Shown here: positions 6,472 to 8,232 of the stretch, piece by piece
Numbering within the stretch: the stretch's first letter is position 1
Layout of the letters: each line of letters begins with the position of its first letter
From: Bacillota bacterium
GTDB taxonomy: Bacteria > Bacillota > DTU025
Length of the DNA stretch: 8,232 nt
Assembly (NCBI GenBank): GCA_012842765.1
Contig: DUWJ01000003.1
Coordinates: 1-8,232 of the forward strand
Reading direction: 5' to 3'
Program-made: the position numbers and the translations under genes
Notes under the pieces: generated by a model
What the model saw: only the letters and a program-made list of their open reading frames with translations
Told to the model about the DNA's origin: nothing
Database searches by the model: none

Positions 6472-8232
6472 GTGTCGGTTCTTGAAATAGATTCCTTGAA
6501 GAAATCTTTTGGTGCTTCTCCCATATTCGAAGATGTCTGCCTGTCTGTCGCCGAAGGCGATCGCATTGGCCTTGTTGGACGGAACGGGAGCGGCAAGAGC
6601 ACGCTTCTGAAGATCATCGCCGGAATCGAGGATTACGATTCGGGCTCTGTGGCTCTTGCTTCCGGCTGCGAGGTGGGGTACCTCGCTCAAGGTAAAGAAT
6701 ACACATCAGGAAACAGCCTTTATGAAGAGATGAAAAGGGCCTTTGCGAAGACGTTCGAGATAGGGGCCGCGATGCGGGAGCTGGAAAGCCGGATGTCCGA
6801 TCCCGAGATTATTGCGTCAGAGCGCGAGCTTGACAGGGTAATGCGACGGTACTCCCGGCTCACTGCCGATTACGAGCTTCTTGGAGGCTATGATTATGAT
6901 GTTCGCATCAAGTCTACCCTTTTCGGGTTGGGGTTTGTCGAAGAGGACCTTGAGAGAATCATCGACACTCTCAGTGGAGGCCAGAAGGTGCGCGTGGCTC
7001 TTGCGCGCATGCTGGTTTCTGCGCCCAACTTGCTTCTGCTCGATGAACCCACGAACCACTTGGATGTGAATGCATGTGAATGGCTTGAGGATTACCTTGC
7101 GGCCTTTAATGGCGCTTTCATAGTAATCTCCCATGATAGGTACTTTCTCGATGCCACGGTGGATCGCATATGGGATATAGATGATCTGAAGGTTGTGGAA
7201 TATCCGGGGAATTACACGTTCTTCGCGGCTGAGAAGGAGCTAGCGCGGCAGAGGCAGGCCCAGGAGTACCAGCGGCAACAGGAGACGATACAGAAGCTGG
7301 AGGCGTACATTAGGCGGTACAAGGCGGGAAACCGCAGCACAATGGCGCAAAGTCGCGAGAAGATGCTTGCCAGAATAGAACGCATCCAGAAGCCCAGGGA
7401 AGATTCACAAATGAAACTGTCGTTTGGCAAGGCGGCGCGCTCCGGCCGTTTGGCTGTTTCTGTTAGCGGTGTATCGAAGAGTTATGGAGATAAGACACTT
7501 TTTGAAGCTGTAGATCTTGCAGTGGAACGCGGGGAGAGGTTGGGTGTTGTTGGACCTAATGGCTCTGGGAAGACGACATTTCTGCGAATAATCGCAGATG
7601 ATCTGGCTCCTGATTCCGGCTCAGTGGACTTTGGCGAAAACGTGACTTTGGGCATATTCTGGCAAGACCTTGCAGGCCTCGATGATACACTGACTGTCCT
7701 TGACGAACTGTACCGCGCCCGAGATTGGACATTAGGTGAGGCCAGGAGTTACGCAGCGCGCTTCCTTTTTCGAGGGGAGGACGTGTTCAAGCCCGTGAAG
7801 GCACTTTCGGGCGGGGAACGCAATCGCCTTATCCTTGCCAAGCTTATCTTGAATGGGCCTAATCTGTTGTTGCTCGACGAACCCACTAACCACCTCGACA
7901 TAGAGTCACGCCACGCATTGGAAGAGGCTATTGCCGAATTCGATGGGACTGTGATATGCGCAAGCCATGATAGATACTTCCTTGACCAGACAGCTACTTC
8001 CATACTTGAGATAGCTGATGGCCGCTGGAAGTTGTATAACGGCAACTATAGCTACTACCGTGAGAAAAAGACCCGAGACGAGGCAGAAGCTGCCCGTGTT
8101 GCTGCAGAAAATGCCGAGGCTGCGCTGGAGGCGAGGTTGAAGGCTTCGGGAGTGGCGCCAATGCGTGCCAAGGCACGGGCAGGCGCTTCAGGACGTGATG
8201 GAGTCGGTCACGCTCAGGCTGTTGTGGAGGCC
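6472..8232 (+). CDS. ABC-F family ATPase (YdiF/Uup-like), C-terminus cut by window edge
   Basis: The visible 587 residues hold two complete ABC ATPase domains and no membrane segment, the hallmark of ABC-F proteins, which act on ribosomes as translation factors rather than as transporters. Domain 1 has Walker A GRNGSGKST (36-44), signature LSGGQ (167-171), Walker B with catalytic glutamate LLLLDEPTNHLD (187-198, E192) and H-loop H221. The inter-domain linker (about residues 240-325), rich in Q, E, R and K, is the helical arm expected to reach the ribosomal E/P site. Domain 2 has GPNGSGKTT (361-369), LSGGE (445-449), LLLLDEPTNHLD (465-476, E470) and H499. An alanine- and charge-rich C-terminal extension with coiled-coil character begins near residue 517 and runs off the edge. 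The GTG start immediately follows the folE2 TAG in the same frame; the first in-frame ATG would delete Walker A. All ATPase residues are intact. Whether it is housekeeping or confers antibiotic tolerance cannot be decided from sequence alone. Confidence 0.95.
   Translation, partial: MSVLEIDSLKKSFGASPIFEDVCLSVAEGDRIGLVGRNGSGKSTLLKIIAGIEDYDSGSVALASGCEVGYLAQGKEYTSGNSLYEEMKRAFAKTFEIGAAMRELESRMSDPEIIASERELDRVMRRYSRLTADYELLGGYDYDVRIKSTLFGLGFVEEDLERIIDTLSGGQKVRVALARMLVSAPNLLLLDEPTNHLDVNACEWLEDYLAAFNGAFIVISHDRYFLDATVDRIWDIDDLKVVEYPGNYTFFAAEKELARQRQAQEYQRQQETIQKLEAYIRRYKAGNRSTMAQSREKMLARIERIQKPREDSQMKLSFGKAARSGRLAVSVSGVSKSYGDKTLFEAVDLAVERGERLGVVGPNGSGKTTFLRIIADDLAPDSGSVDFGENVTLGIFWQDLAGLDDTLTVLDELYRARDWTLGEARSYAARFLFRGEDVFKPVKALSGGERNRLILAKLILNGPNLLLLDEPTNHLDIESRHALEEAIAEFDGTVICASHDRYFLDQTATSILEIADGRWKLYNGNYSYYREKKTRDEAEAARVAAENAEAALEARLKASGVAPMRAKARAGASGRDGVGHAQAVVEA

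Noticed and set aside
1..8232. CRISPR array, insertion sequence, tRNA or rRNA
   Set aside because: No regularly spaced repeats, no transposase-like protein, and no cloverleaf or rRNA core sequences were seen.

Overview
The window looks like chromosomal DNA of a spore-forming, mostly anaerobic Bacillota lineage (Clostridia or Limnochordia-like). The strongest clue is a gene for dipicolinate synthase subunit A, the sporulation enzyme that makes the spore-core chelator dipicolinic acid. AGGAGG-type ribosome binding sites, a GTG start, moderate GC content, a MnmG/TrmFO-like FAD oxidoreductase of the kind I associate with Clostridia, and FolE2 all fit. I cannot name a genus.

Layout: five protein-coding genes in two divergent blocks. 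The left block reads on the minus strand, listed here in transcription order. First comes a long sugar-nucleotidyltransferase / phosphomannomutase-like fusion (2633-5134). After a 385-390 nt gap rich in inverted repeats comes dpaA (1337-2245). After 69 nt comes a MnmG/TrmFO-like FAD-dependent oxidoreductase that runs off the left edge (1-1267). The right block reads on the plus strand: folE2, a type IB GTP cyclohydrolase (5683-6471), with an ABC-F ATPase abutting it (6472-8232, cut by the right edge). A gene-poor divergent region of about 550 nt (5135-5682) separates the blocks and holds a consensus TATAAT box reading toward folE2.

How the genes work together: dpaA and the FAD oxidoreductase probably form one transcription unit. 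The usual partner, the flavoprotein dpaB, is not next to dpaA. The fusion protein has an intact-looking nucleotidyltransferase head and a hexapeptide-repeat middle. Its phosphomannomutase-like tail has lost all four signature active-site motifs, so the protein is probably a sugar-1-phosphate nucleotidyltransferase with a non-catalytic tail. folE2 (first step of tetrahydrofolate and/or queuosine synthesis) and the ABC-F factor (ribosome-associated ATPase) look translationally coupled: the folE2 stop codon is immediately followed, in the same frame, by the GTG start of the ABC-F gene.

I see no mobile element, CRISPR array, tRNA, rRNA or recognisable riboswitch. The window is mostly housekeeping and sporulation genes. 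The points most worth following up are the degenerate mutase domain, dpaA next to a different flavoenzyme instead of dpaB, and the inverted-repeat-rich region upstream of dpaA.
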